Shown: in pieces, positions 16,439 to 26,302 of the stretch
How positions within the stretch are numbered: position 1 is the stretch's first letter
How the letters are laid out: the number at the start of each line of letters is the position of its first letter
Source of the DNA: a virus
Length of the DNA: 60,896 nt
Virus record (IMG/VR): IMGVR_UViG_3300034106_006066
Location: 1-60,896 of that record
Strand: one strand, 5' to 3'
Program-made: the position numbers and the translations under genes
Notes under the pieces: generated by a model
Databases searched by the model: none
Seen by the model: only the letters and a program-made list of their open reading frames with translations
Told to the model about the DNA's origin: nothing

Positions 16439-17362
16439 ATGAAAAAAAAACAATCAAATAATATATCCTTACTTCCTTATATAAGAGAAGATATTTACGG
16501 GATGAGTCCTAATACTCCTTGTGTAAGAGGATGGGAAATAAATAGCTTCAATATACCAGACTATTGGAAAGAAAGTAGGGGAGAAAATGTAAAAATAGCA
16601 GTTATAGACACTGGTGTAGATTTTAATCATGAAGATTTAAAAGATAATATTCTAACTGGTAAAAATTTTGTAGAGCCGAATAAAGATCCTATGGATGTTG
16701 CCGGTCATGGTACTCATGTAAGTTCAACTATAGCTGCTAGTGATAATTATTATGGTATTGTTGGAGTTGCTAATAAAGCTAAAATAATACCAGTAAAAGC
16801 TTTAGGAGATAATGGCAATGGTAATATAAATAATATCTCAGAAGCAGTCAGATGGAGCGCTGATGCTAATGTAGATTTTATAACTATGAGTTTAGGATCA
16901 ACAAATTCCAATAGCCAATTAAAGTCTGCGTTAGATTATGCAGAAAGCCGTGGTGTTGTGGTTTTTTGTGCTGCCGGTAATAGCGGTCCTGAAGTAGATA
17001 TAATGTATCCAGCAAAATATGATAATGTAATTGCTATTGGTGCTATTGACAGAAATTTTAAAAGAACAGATTTTACTTGTAGTGGTGATAGTTTAGATTT
17101 TCTAGCTCCTGGTCATGAAATTATAGGTTGTGTGCCAGGAGATAAGTATGCTATGATGAGTGGTACTAGTATGAGTAATCCTTTTGCTGTTGGATTAGCA
17201 GCATTACTTTGTTCATATAATAAAAGAGAAAAAAGACATAAATTAGAAAGTTATCAAGATTATATAGATATTTTTAAAAAGACAGCTAAGAAACTAAATG
17301 ATAGTCGATATCAAGGACAGGCTAAATACGAAGGTTATGGTATTATTCAACCAACACTATAA
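16439..17362 (+). CDS. Subtilisin-like serine protease (S8)
   Basis: 307 aa. Triad residues: D57 in VIDTGVDFNHED, H90 in GHGTHVSS, S244 in SGTSMSNPFA; the oxyanion Asn is N181 in AAGNSG. All catalytic elements are intact. There is no signal peptide and only a short N-terminal stretch, so it would act inside the infected cell or within the virion. Its position after the adhesin gene suggests processing of a fibre protein, but that is inference. It ends 1 nt from the convergent minus-strand operon. Confidence 0.88.
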   Translation: MKKKQSNNISLLPYIREDIYGMSPNTPCVRGWEINSFNIPDYWKESRGENVKIAVIDTGVDFNHEDLKDNILTGKNFVEPNKDPMDVAGHGTHVSSTIAASDNYYGIVGVANKAKIIPVKALGDNGNGNINNISEAVRWSADANVDFITMSLGSTNSNSQLKSALDYAESRGVVVFCAAGNSGPEVDIMYPAKYDNVIAIGAIDRNFKRTDFTCSGDSLDFLAPGHEIIGCVPGDKYAMMSGTSMSNPFAVGLAALLCSYNKREKRHKLESYQDYIDIFKKTAKKLNDSRYQGQAKYEGYGIIQPTL

Positions 17363-17363
17363 A

Positions 17364-18299
17364 CTAATCTAGTATAGTTAAGTCAGACAAAAAACTAGAA
17401 ATGATGTTGAATTGACTGTCAGGCAAACAATTAGTTGCATACCATGTATATGCATTTTCTATAATTTCTTGATATTTTTGAGAAGTTAAAATATCTTCTA
17501 GTAATTGAGTTTTTTCTTTTATTTGTTCATCAATATCATAATTTTGTAATATATTTTGTATAAATTGATTATCTATAAAATTAATATAATGAACATTAGA
17601 TTCTAAAGGATTAAAAGTTTTAGAATATAAGGAGTCTCTCAGATTTAAAACTCCCAAACCAAAAATTTCTATATCTCTATAACAAATATTAGCAGCTCCA
17701 TTCAAACTTAAGCCGTATAAATGTTTAGATAATTCATTATAATATTCTTCTTTAGGTTTAACTTTTTGTGATTTTGTAAATATATTAAAAATATCATAAT
17801 TTTTTAGCCTATTTAAAATATTTTGTCTAATCCCGTGATCAAGACCAGCAAAATATATTTTTTTAATTTTATCTTGATTAGTAATTTTTATTTCTTTAAT
17901 TTTATCATGATCAGACCAATTTTCTAAGCAATATACCGAAGGTTGAACAAAAGAATATTTATCTATTAATGTTTGATCTATGTTAGATACTGCTGAAAAT
18001 TTAACTATATTTAGCTGATTACGAACACACCATTCTACTGTAGCATTAGCATAGTCATACCAACTATGAACAAAGAATTTTTCTGTATCTTTATTATATA
18101 TAATTAGGTTAAACCAATTAAATAAACTATCAGAATGATTATCTAGCTCATAATTAAATCTTTTGGCGAAAATAGATATTGGTTCATACTCTAAATGAGT
18201 ATTTAGTTTATCTTCTAATTTTTTATGAAAATATTTATAAAATTCACTAACATACCAATTATAATATCCTTGCTCATAAGATATAATATAATTAGACAT
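17364..18299 (-). CDS. Probable GT-B glycosyltransferase, last gene of the minus-strand operon
   Basis: 311 aa. The N-terminal half is diverged. The C-terminal half has KKIYFAGLDHGIRQNIL, then YYNELSKHLYGLSLNGAANIC and a FGLGVLNLRDSL stretch, the layout of the sugar-nucleotide-binding domain in exostosin or CAP10-like transferases. Family membership is tentative. It is the promoter-distal gene of a nine-gene operon rich in glycosyltransferases. Confidence 0.6.
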   Translation of the reverse strand: MSNYIISYEQGYYNWYVSEFYKYFHKKLEDKLNTHLEYEPISIFAKRFNYELDNHSDSLFNWFNLIIYNKDTEKFFVHSWYDYANATVEWCVRNQLNIVKFSAVSNIDQTLIDKYSFVQPSVYCLENWSDHDKIKEIKITNQDKIKKIYFAGLDHGIRQNILNRLKNYDIFNIFTKSQKVKPKEEYYNELSKHLYGLSLNGAANICYRDIEIFGLGVLNLRDSLYSKTFNPLESNVHYINFIDNQFIQNILQNYDIDEQIKEKTQLLEDILTSQKYQEIIENAYTWYATNCLPDSQFNIISSFLSDLTILD

Positions 18300-18301
18300 A
18301 A

Positions 18302-19162
18302 CTATTGTTCCGTTCCATGAACTATACCGCCCCTAGGTCCAGTTTTATAACCATTTGGAGTAAAAATTTTATTCCATATAGGATGAGTAAATGAAATATC
18401 ATAGCTATTAAATCCTGCTAGATAAGCAGAAATACCTATTTCAAATCCTTCAGCCCAAGTTCCGTATGAATAATCTCTATTTACTAAATAATCATGAAAA
18501 AATTTCCATTGTTCAACCATTTTTCTAAGTTTATTATTTGTATTATAAAACAATAGTAGATATTCGGCGGGAAGACCGGCTCCTCCCCAGGGATGGTTTG
18601 GATATTGTTTGATAGTTTTATTATCAAAATCTAACATATCATAATTAAATAATTTATGCCAAAAGATTGTACATCTATCATAGTCTGGTTCCACTTCTCC
18701 TAAATTAGTAATACAATTCTTATAAAATTTATCGAGCACCACATTTAATCTTAAGTCTGTTCTTGGCCCAAAAAAATCAAAATTATTAGCTAATTGTTGC
18801 GTAATAAAATGTTCAACAATTGTTTTGTCCCACCAATCAAAAGAATTATCACAATCAGTAAAAATAATTAATGTATCTTGTATATCTTGAACATGCTCAA
18901 GGCACAAATATCTCATATTAAAATTAAAATCATTAGCAGCTTTATTTGGTCCTATTGGAATTCTGACAGTCAAATCATTTTTGTTAACTATTTTTAATTT
19001 AATCCTATCATTCTCTCCGAATTTTTCATTAATAAGATGAGGATGATCTGTTGTAATATAAATAATCATATCACTCATATTTAGAACATCTTCAATCATT
19101 CTTAAACAATAGTCTTTAGTGTAATTATATCCTAAACTAAGCGTTGTTATAATAATATTCAT
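18302..19162 (-). CDS. GT-A-type glycosyltransferase-like protein
   Basis: 286 aa from ATG 19162, which overlaps the preceding stop as ATGA; a longer reading adds 16 unlikely residues. The core has an acid motif in IIFTDCDNSFDWWDK (DxD-like, ~100-114), preceded by a beta-strand GT-A start (NIIITTLSLGYNYTK) and followed by a WGGAGLPAEYLLLFY motif and YGTWAEGFEIGISAYL. These resemble phage and bacterial enzymes with a single GT-A fold. Donor and acceptor unknown. Confidence 0.6.
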   Translation of the reverse strand: MNIIITTLSLGYNYTKDYCLRMIEDVLNMSDMIIYITTDHPHLINEKFGENDRIKLKIVNKNDLTVRIPIGPNKAANDFNFNMRYLCLEHVQDIQDTLIIFTDCDNSFDWWDKTIVEHFITQQLANNFDFFGPRTDLRLNVVLDKFYKNCITNLGEVEPDYDRCTIFWHKLFNYDMLDFDNKTIKQYPNHPWGGAGLPAEYLLLFYNTNNKLRKMVEQWKFFHDYLVNRDYSYGTWAEGFEIGISAYLAGFNSYDISFTHPIWNKIFTPNGYKTGPRGGIVHGTEQ

Positions 19163-20046
19163 AAGGGTATACTCGTTAATTGTGTTTTTTTTATATTTAT
19201 TGCGTACCAATTAAATAAACTTATATTAGAAACATCTCCAGAATATAGTATATTAGAAGACTCGCCTAGAATAATCATTTCTGTCATAGGAAAAATAGCA
19301 TCTTCTATAGTTTGACCATACATAGTAAAACCGTTAGGAATATGATTCATACTATGATTATCTAAATCTCTATAAAATACTACATTTATTCCAGAATCTT
19401 TTACCATTTTTTTAATTAGTGCTGAATTTGAACACATAAAATATGTGTTATTTAAATCGACTAAATTTTTTAGTTTATATATAAATGTATTTAAATTTGT
19501 ATAATTTATTGGATTCAAAGCCCTATAATAAATAGATTCAAAATTATTATTATTAAAATGTTGTTTAATAAAATCTTTAGATTGTTTAATTAAATTTTGA
19601 CTAAATACTGGAAAATATTTTACTCTATCATCAATATCATTAAAAGTAAAATTTATAAATGGTATATTTAAATTTATTATTTCATTCAAAAATAACTCAT
19701 TGGCATAAACATCAAATATACCAGGAATATTATTTTTTACATTATTATTTCTACCAGAATATATTCTTATATAATTAATATTATCATATACTCCTATTCC
19801 ATTAACTGCTATAAAAGCATTTTGTTTATTTAATATATAAAATTCATCCGCTATGCTTTTAATATAGTCTATATCTAATACCAAAGATAAAGTATTAACA
19901 TTATGAATATCATTAATTAAAAATATTACATATATATCTAAATATTTTTCTTTAATATATTTTATACAATTAACAATATCAAAGACACTAAGAAAAGTAT
20001 CCCCCCATCCATTTTGAAAATCAAATTTTAAAATTAATTTTTTCAT
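19159..20046 (-). CDS. Putative glycosyltransferase (fucosyltransferase-like C-terminus)
   Basis: 295 aa. The C-terminal part has YFMCSNSALIKKMVKDSG, then a MTEMIILGESSNILYSG segment, resembling the end of GT11/GT23-like enzymes with a conserved Ser-rich donor loop (SS near residue 273). The N-terminus (KLILKFDFQNGWGDTFLS) has the G-x-G-D start seen in alpha-1,2-fucosyltransferases. Family call is tentative. It sits between a methyltransferase and another transferase in the same operon. Confidence 0.5.
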   Translation of the reverse strand: MKKLILKFDFQNGWGDTFLSVFDIVNCIKYIKEKYLDIYVIFLINDIHNVNTLSLVLDIDYIKSIADEFYILNKQNAFIAVNGIGVYDNINYIRIYSGRNNNVKNNIPGIFDVYANELFLNEIINLNIPFINFTFNDIDDRVKYFPVFSQNLIKQSKDFIKQHFNNNNFESIYYRALNPINYTNLNTFIYKLKNLVDLNNTYFMCSNSALIKKMVKDSGINVVFYRDLDNHSMNHIPNGFTMYGQTIEDAIFPMTEMIILGESSNILYSGDVSNISLFNWYAINIKKTQLTSIPL

Positions 20047-20594
20047 TATGATTGTTTCTTTTTAAATGCACAATAATAATAATAATGACTACCCATATCT
20101 ATTGGAATTTTTAATTCTTTATTTTCTAATTTAATAAGCTCAAGCATAGGATAATATTCGCTCATTATACTATCATCTAAATCTGGTTGTAAATGTATTT
20201 CATATTTGTTTCCAAAAACTTCTCCTTGAGGCAAATAGTAAGGAACCACAACTATTAATTCTTGACATTTATCTTTAATTTTATTTAATAAATTTTGAGC
20301 TTCGATTCTGTCTAAATGTTCTAATATGTCTCCCATAATAATAATATCATAATATTCAAATTCAAAATCTAAAATATTTACATTATATATATTATCGTAC
20401 ATTTGTTCTAAGTTATATTCTTGGATATATGGAGACCATATCTCTACGGCGTCAAATTTATTAAAATGATCCGATAATAGTTTATAATAAAATCCATGAC
20501 CACAACCAATATCTAATATAGAAGAATTTTTACTAAAATTTTCTGTAAGATATCTTTTTACATCTGGTCCTAAGTATCCCCAATTTCCTGGCAT
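20046..20594 (-). CDS. SAM-dependent methyltransferase
   Basis: 182 aa. Class I motif I ILDIGCGHGFYYKLL (~26-40), acidic residue after strand 2 (DAVEIW), motif IV DIIIMGDILEHLDR (~83-96), and a VVVPYYLPQGE turn. In this operon it probably methylates a sugar or a glycan. Its stop and the next ATG overlap by one base. Confidence 0.8.
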   Translation of the reverse strand: MPGNWGYLGPDVKRYLTENFSKNSSILDIGCGHGFYYKLLSDHFNKFDAVEIWSPYIQEYNLEQMYDNIYNVNILDFEFEYYDIIIMGDILEHLDRIEAQNLLNKIKDKCQELIVVVPYYLPQGEVFGNKYEIHLQPDLDDSIMSEYYPMLELIKLENKELKIPIDMGSHYYYYCAFKKKQS

Positions 20595-20607
20595 AATATT
20601 CTCCTTT

Positions 20608-21483
20608 TTAATAAAAATATTGTAACTTATTATTTATTTCTGGCATAGATAATAGTATTTTATCTAATATTAATTTTGAATTAACATTATAATTTATAAA
20701 CTTACCATGTCTAACTATTTCTATATAGTCAATAACAAAATAATCATCATTTATAGATTTTTCATCAACATGATAACTTAGTGGTGGATAATGATAACAA
20801 TAATTTTTAAAATTATAATCAAAAAAATTATTTTTTTCTTCATAAAAAGCAAAATTATGTTTTGAATCTAATTGTCTTTTTTGTCCTTTTTTATTTAGTA
20901 TATCTGTATTATCCAATTGATGTAAACTAATATATGGATTATAGTTTAATAATTCTATTAGTGATATTTTTTTCCAAATACATGGTTGTACAGAATACAT
21001 ATGTCTGGCCGAGTTATCAAATTCATAAAACGAACCATTTGATGGAAAAGTATATTTTTGATATTCGATATTAGGTTTATTCCAGTTCGGCAAAAAATAT
21101 TCTAGGTGTTTCTGCGTTCCCAAAGCTAAATAATCTGCTTGTAAATCTTCTAAAAGATTAATTAAATCATTGAATATATGTTTTTTAATTACAGACTTTA
21201 TTAGATAATCATCGCATAAAAATACAATATACTTTTCTTTAATTTTTGGTAAACAATTTAATAAAACTTGACCAAAATGACCCCCATCATTACTAAAAGA
21301 TACATTAGCATCTATATATGTAACATTATTATCAATGTAACTAAAACTATTAGGTATTTTATTAGATACAACATATATATTTGTATCTAAGTCTTTGGTA
21401 TTTTTTATAGTAAATGGTAATGTTAATTCTAATAAATTAAAATAATTTTCATTTGTAAAAACTATAAAAGCTATATCGTTCAT
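20608..21483 (-). CDS. GT-A-type glycosyltransferase
   Basis: 291 aa. The N-terminus AFIVFTNENYFNLLELTLP starts a GT-A Rossmann-like fold, and the DxD-like motif is VFLCDDYLIK (~88-97). Later motifs include GTQKHLEYFLPNW and YPPLSYHVDEKS. Overlaps the HAD/nucleotidyltransferase gene by 4 nt. No specific subfamily recognised. Confidence 0.65.
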   Translation of the reverse strand: MNDIAFIVFTNENYFNLLELTLPFTIKNTKDLDTNIYVVSNKIPNSFSYIDNNVTYIDANVSFSNDGGHFGQVLLNCLPKIKEKYIVFLCDDYLIKSVIKKHIFNDLINLLEDLQADYLALGTQKHLEYFLPNWNKPNIEYQKYTFPSNGSFYEFDNSARHMYSVQPCIWKKISLIELLNYNPYISLHQLDNTDILNKKGQKRQLDSKHNFAFYEEKNNFFDYNFKNYCYHYPPLSYHVDEKSINDDYFVIDYIEIVRHGKFINYNVNSKLILDKILLSMPEINNKLQYFY

Positions 21484-22856
21484 AATATTTTAGTTTTTTG
21501 TTTTAAGAAAATTTCTAAGTCTTCAGGGGTTCCTAAACCATACATTTTTTCTATATTAAATATTTTAATTTTTTTATTGTCGGAGATTGCTTCATTAAAT
21601 ACTGGACAAACATAAAATTCATTATTTACTCTTATATTTTTCTTTATCATTTCTTCAGAATATTTTACATAATCTGATCCATGCTTCCAATAGTATATTC
21701 CAACAGTAGCTATGTCTGATATCGGTTTTTTCTCCGCTACTTCTGTAACAAATCCAGAATCATTAATCTTAACAAAAGACCATTTTGGATGAATAGATTT
21801 AAATGTTAATATTCCAGCATCACAATTGCTTTCATTCATATGATACATAAATTCGTTTGAATCCCATTCTACAAATTGATCAGAATTGGCAATTATTAAT
21901 GGGTTGTTATTATTTATAAGATCTTTAGCTAATAATGTTGTACAAGCGGCCCCTTCAGTTATGCCATCTACTTCTACTATTTTAGAGTTTGGGGTTATTA
22001 TATTTAATAAAGTGTCCAAATTATATTTTTCTCTATGAGATTTTTGCACTATAAATATAAAATTAGCATCAATATTAATATTTTCTACAACTGTTTGTAT
22101 CATTGGTCTACCATTTACATCTATGAGTGGTTTAGGAAAGGTATACCCAGCTTTTTCAAATCTGCTACCAGCACCAGCCATTGGAATAAGAACATTAAGA
22201 GTTTTGTCTATCCACTTTGGAGATTTAATATTGTCTGTATTAATAGTATTAATTTTATTCATAATATTGCTATAATTAACTTGAGATGGATCTTCTATTC
22301 TTAGAATATGAGCACTACTTCTACTAGCAGCCAATAATCCATTTGGAGAATCTTCAAGAATTAGGGTTTCCTCTGGTAAAGATTTCATTGTAGACATACC
22401 TCTCCAAAAAATCTCTGGATGAGGTTTACTACTATCAATATCTTCATTAGATATAATAAGATCAAAATATTTAATAATTCCTAATTTACATAAAATAATA
22501 AAAACTGTTTTTCTTATACTATTACTACAACATACGATATTATATTTTTTATTTTTGAGTAAAGATAAACAATTTATTAGTTCATTTGATACAGAAATTT
22601 CCTCCAAAGATTCTACTGTTAGTTCTTGTTTTAATCTCCATATTCTATCAAATGAATCTTTTGGTAAATTTTTATTTTTACTTAATAGTTCTAATTTTTG
22701 TTTTGTTTTTAAACCGTCATAAATATTAATATGATCATCCCAGTTAATAACGAACTCAGATCCTTCTTTTAATAAAGCTTTATTTAAAGTATCATAGTGG
22801 ATTTTTTTTGTTCTAACCAGAACACCATCCAAATCAAAGATAATTGTTTTTATCAT
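21480..22856 (-). CDS. HAD phosphatase - sugar nucleotidyltransferase fusion
   Basis: 458 aa with two enzymes in one chain. Residues ~1-205: HAD hydrolase of the beta-phosphoglucomutase type with FDLDGVLV (D8, D10), CCSNSIRK (motif II Ser), KPHPEIFW (motif III Lys) and LEDSPNGLLA (acid pair). Residues ~215-458: nucleotidyltransferase with PMAGAGSRFEKAGYTFPKPL, the signature loop that binds NTP and sugar-1-phosphate, and NSDQFVEW. Fusion of a sugar-phosphate mutase/phosphatase with an activating enzyme would make a nucleotide sugar for the operon. Both halves look intact. Confidence 0.82.
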   Translation of the reverse strand: MIKTIIFDLDGVLVRTKKIHYDTLNKALLKEGSEFVINWDDHINIYDGLKTKQKLELLSKNKNLPKDSFDRIWRLKQELTVESLEEISVSNELINCLSLLKNKKYNIVCCSNSIRKTVFIILCKLGIIKYFDLIISNEDIDSSKPHPEIFWRGMSTMKSLPEETLILEDSPNGLLAASRSSAHILRIEDPSQVNYSNIMNKINTINTDNIKSPKWIDKTLNVLIPMAGAGSRFEKAGYTFPKPLIDVNGRPMIQTVVENINIDANFIFIVQKSHREKYNLDTLLNIITPNSKIVEVDGITEGAACTTLLAKDLINNNNPLIIANSDQFVEWDSNEFMYHMNESNCDAGILTFKSIHPKWSFVKINDSGFVTEVAEKKPISDIATVGIYYWKHGSDYVKYSEEMIKKNIRVNNEFYVCPVFNEAISDNKKIKIFNIEKMYGLGTPEDLEIFLKQKTKIL

Positions 22857-23301
22857 AATACGAATCTCTGTATTTACTTATCTCATCTGAGCATATTCCT
22901 ATACATTCTTTTATTTTGTCATTGTGTAGCTCTGGTAGGACAGCTATGCTGTTAGGAATAGGTTGTTTTCCAGGATATGCCCAGATATAACCTATAGAAG
23001 TCAAAGAGATAGTATCATTTTCATGCCAAAAAAAATTAAAAGAATTATTTTGAAGTTTTAAAAATAGTAAACTATCTATATTCTTACAATGAATCCAAAT
23101 ATATTTTATTCTAGATTCTAGCCAATCTAAATCTATATGATATTTGGGATGGTCATGACCTGTCCATAATTCATTATTGATATACCAAATATCTAATTCT
23201 ACATCATAGCCATTTTTTATCGCACTATCTAAATAGATTGGATTATTTTCTAATGATTTTATAGAACCATTAATATTTCCTCTGTGTGAAATAAGTATCA
23301 T
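22834..23301 (-). CDS. Short glycerophosphodiester phosphodiesterase-like protein
   Basis: 155 aa. The N-terminus LISHRGNINGS has the HRG motif of GDPD enzymes, followed by ENNP, NGYDVELDIWY (E.D metal ligands) and WTGHDHP (second His). About half the length of typical GDPDs (~240 aa), so the TIM barrel may be partial. It overlaps the fusion gene by 23 nt. It may act on a glycerophosphate substituent of a surface polymer. Confidence 0.7.
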   Translation of the reverse strand: MILISHRGNINGSIKSLENNPIYLDSAIKNGYDVELDIWYINNELWTGHDHPKYHIDLDWLESRIKYIWIHCKNIDSLLFLKLQNNSFNFFWHENDTISLTSIGYIWAYPGKQPIPNSIAVLPELHNDKIKECIGICSDEISKYRDSYYDKNNYL

Positions 23302-24566
23302 TACAGGCTTCCAGTAATAGGATCACTCCAACCCTTACTAATACTATGGGGCCATACTATCCAACTGTGTGGTTTTTTAGGAGTTTGAAATTCTCTCCAA
23401 ACCTTGCAATATCCATCAGGATCATTTTTCATTCTTAAAATTTCATCTTTATCAGCATCTTGTCTATGTATGTCCTGCCCATTTTCGTCTTTAAATGCAA
23501 CAGCCCAAAAATCATAATCGTCAAAAGGAACTTGACTATATTGAATATCAATACAATGTTTAAAAATAGTCATCAAATGAGTTTGAAATTCTTCATAAGT
23601 TAGATTGGAAGTGTCTGGGTCTGGCGGAGGTTTGTGATCTTTTACTCTTTGAGTTATCGCTCGTTTCTTAAAACATAGACCGCTGTATTTTTCATAATCT
23701 TCCAGTGTTCTTACTTTTCCAAATCCATACTGTCCAAAATCTATATCTCTTTTTTCTCCGTCCATTTCGAATAGTTTTCTATTTCTTAAATGACAAGCAT
23801 TGTTTCTGGTTACCCAAATTTTATCATCATCCCATTGTTTTGTTCTTCCTTTTCTGGTATATTCATGCCAACATACAACCTTATGAGGATGGAAGATATC
23901 GTACCCATGAGTATAAGCTCTAACAGCTATACTAATTTCTTCTCCATGAAAATAATAATTAGGATCATGAGGAACTTCTGTACAAAAATCTCCAACACTA
24001 AAAGCAAAGTGAGCACTATAAAATCTTCCTGGTAATGGATCATTAGGATTATCCCATGAATCAAATGTTGCAGGAAGGAAGAATACTGCTCCTTCTGGTA
24101 TGAATCTATCAAAATTCATTTTCCAAGGGGTCATTACTCTGGCTGATGGATCATTCTCAGGATCAAAACTTGGAATATATGATGTAATTAATGGTTTTTT
24201 ATGTCCTTGTTTTTGCAAATCTTTTAACATTGCTATTAAAGTAGAGTCCCAGTTTTTTTCAAATCTATGATGACTATCTAATTGTAGAGTATATTTTTCT
24301 CCTTGATACAAGGATTGCACTTTATTTCTTGCCCAGCATACTCCTTGACTTTCTTCATATGGAATATCTAGTATTCTAAATCTTTCATCATCTTTGTAGT
24401 CATCAAGAGTATCCCAACTATCATCTGGGTGATGTTGCCATGATATTCCTACTCTTAGATTTTCTGGATATTCTGCTTTTTCAAGCATATCCTTAAGTGT
24501 TGGCAGTAATTGGGGATCTCTATACGAAGCTATTTGAACAAATATAGTGTTTTTCTGTTTAGGCAT
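23301..24566 (-). CDS. GlcNAc-transferase-type glycosyltransferase
   Basis: 421 aa. Matches the glycosyltransferase (GlcNAc) family related to Skp1-modifying enzymes: FVQIASYRDPQL at the N-terminus, ARNKVQSLYQGEKYTLQLDSHHRF (DxH/DSH metal motif ~residue 97-99), YSAHFAFSVGDF and FHGEEISIAVRAYTHGYD, then FHPHKVVCWHEY. This family is often encoded by large phages and giant viruses. Stop and next start overlap (TAATG). Confidence 0.8.
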   Translation of the reverse strand: MPKQKNTIFVQIASYRDPQLLPTLKDMLEKAEYPENLRVGISWQHHPDDSWDTLDDYKDDERFRILDIPYEESQGVCWARNKVQSLYQGEKYTLQLDSHHRFEKNWDSTLIAMLKDLQKQGHKKPLITSYIPSFDPENDPSARVMTPWKMNFDRFIPEGAVFFLPATFDSWDNPNDPLPGRFYSAHFAFSVGDFCTEVPHDPNYYFHGEEISIAVRAYTHGYDIFHPHKVVCWHEYTRKGRTKQWDDDKIWVTRNNACHLRNRKLFEMDGEKRDIDFGQYGFGKVRTLEDYEKYSGLCFKKRAITQRVKDHKPPPDPDTSNLTYEEFQTHLMTIFKHCIDIQYSQVPFDDYDFWAVAFKDENGQDIHRQDADKDEILRMKNDPDGYCKVWREFQTPKKPHSWIVWPHSISKGWSDPITGSL

Positions 24567-24568
24567 GA

Positions 24569-26233
24569 TTAACTTTCTTTTCTTTCGTCTTTATGGTAAA
24601 AATGTACTCTATTGTGTGTTATTGGACTAGCTAATAATATTGCGGATCTTATTTTATTTTCTTTAGTGAGATTATATATATGACTCATCCATGTTTGTTC
24701 AAAAGGACGATCCCATTTTGTATCTAGAAAGCATTTTTTATTACCTTCTTGATCTATAATATGAGGCCAATTACTGTAGTAAATCTCTCCTTCTATATAC
24801 GGAGTATTGTTTATGCTTTTTATATGAGTAAAATTAGTCAAAGGTCTTTTATTAACTCTGCCGAAGTATTTTAATCTATTGGAACTAGGAACATTATGCC
24901 AGCTCCATTGCTCTCCATTATGTCCATAGAATTCACTAAAGCTTAATTTTAAAAAATCATATTCTTCTGTATTCATAATTTTTAAAAGAGTATCAAATAA
25001 AGTATTTACTTTTTTATTAAAACCAAAATTACAATTACCAGATAAATCTAAAAGCATATCGTCTTCAAAAAATAACATATATTTTGAACCAAGACCATCA
25101 AAATGTTCTGCTGCAAACTGCCTTCCTCCACAAACCCCCATGTTTCCATTTTTTATCTGTTCGCTAAAATTATATTTTGTTACAATAGAATCATATTGAG
25201 CGAAATATTGATCATCTGTTGAATTATTGATAAGTATTTTATTAGTTTTATTTATAAATTTATTATCATTTTTTTCAAAACTATCTAATACCATCTGTAA
25301 CTGATCAGGAGAGTTAAAAGTATTAATATATAATACAATATCATTATTTGAATATGATTTTCTAGGATTTTTAGCGGCAACCTCAGCCATCTCTGTATTA
25401 TTATTCTTTAGATTTTCAAAAAAAGTAGAAATTAATCCATCTCCATTTATTTTTTCAAATTTATAAATATCAGGATCTAAATATGTCATCAATGTAAAGA
25501 TACTCTCCTCAGTACCCATATAGCCATTATTTAGTGAACTACTTAAAAGTTCATAATATTTATTATTAGCTTCTGATATATAATCTATATGACCACCAAA
25601 AAAACCACCACGAGCTACTCTATCAACCTTTTCTCCAGCCATATTGTTCATTTCATTAATACTAAAACCATGAACCTCACTATTTGTTTCATAAGGAAAA
25701 CAGATAAAAAGCATTTTTTTAACTATTTTTTCTAGCTTATTGAGAATCTTATCATGACTAAAATAGCCTGGATGTACAGTATTTGTTATTCCACCATCTA
25801 ACCAAAACATATACTCTGTACTAAATGGATTAAATATTTTAGCATTATGCAGCAGGAACATCTTGCTCATTACCATAGGATTGTAGTATTCTAGTCTGGC
25901 TTGTGTGCTATCTTTTAGCCATCCAACTTGATTTAACCAACTATCTTTATTTCTTATCTCTTGAACTTTATCGAAAAATGGAAAAAAACTACCACTAAAC
26001 TGATTTTTTGTGTGATGATATACTCTGGTATTTTCTTTTGATCTATATTTATATACTAATTCTTCATTATCGGGATCTATAAAAACTATGAGAGGAACAT
26101 CCTCTGGCAAAGACTCTAGTAATTTAGAGAAATTATTCAGATAATGGTGGAATGATCTGCCCCAACCATCAGATAGAGAATCTCTACTAAGATCCCATAT
26201 GCCAGTAACAATAGTAGAGTTAATTAATTGCAT
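24569..26233 (-). CDS. Two-domain glycosyltransferase (WlaTC/HtrL-like + GT-A)
   Basis: 554 aa, first gene of the minus-strand operon. Residues ~1-290 resemble HtrL/WlaTC proteins: TGIWDLSRDSLSDGWGR at the start, LIVFIDPD, MVMSKMFLLHNA and EYMFWLDGGITNT (DxG). Residues ~305-554 begin a second GT-A domain (DIVLYINTFNSPDQL, ILINNSTDD, GNMGVCGGRQFA, LFFEDDM with the acid motif). The fusion would add two sugars in sequence or modify two acceptors. Promoter about 70-100 nt upstream. Confidence 0.75.
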   Translation of the reverse strand: MQLINSTIVTGIWDLSRDSLSDGWGRSFHHYLNNFSKLLESLPEDVPLIVFIDPDNEELVYKYRSKENTRVYHHTKNQFSGSFFPFFDKVQEIRNKDSWLNQVGWLKDSTQARLEYYNPMVMSKMFLLHNAKIFNPFSTEYMFWLDGGITNTVHPGYFSHDKILNKLEKIVKKMLFICFPYETNSEVHGFSINEMNNMAGEKVDRVARGGFFGGHIDYISEANNKYYELLSSSLNNGYMGTEESIFTLMTYLDPDIYKFEKINGDGLISTFFENLKNNNTEMAEVAAKNPRKSYSNNDIVLYINTFNSPDQLQMVLDSFEKNDNKFINKTNKILINNSTDDQYFAQYDSIVTKYNFSEQIKNGNMGVCGGRQFAAEHFDGLGSKYMLFFEDDMLLDLSGNCNFGFNKKVNTLFDTLLKIMNTEEYDFLKLSFSEFYGHNGEQWSWHNVPSSNRLKYFGRVNKRPLTNFTHIKSINNTPYIEGEIYYSNWPHIIDQEGNKKCFLDTKWDRPFEQTWMSHIYNLTKENKIRSAILLASPITHNRVHFYHKDERKES

Positions 26234-26302
26234 GACTCAGGATTGATTTGTGGTGGGTTATAGGTTATAACTCTAAGAGAGTAATATCCACAGCGCTGCT
26301 AA

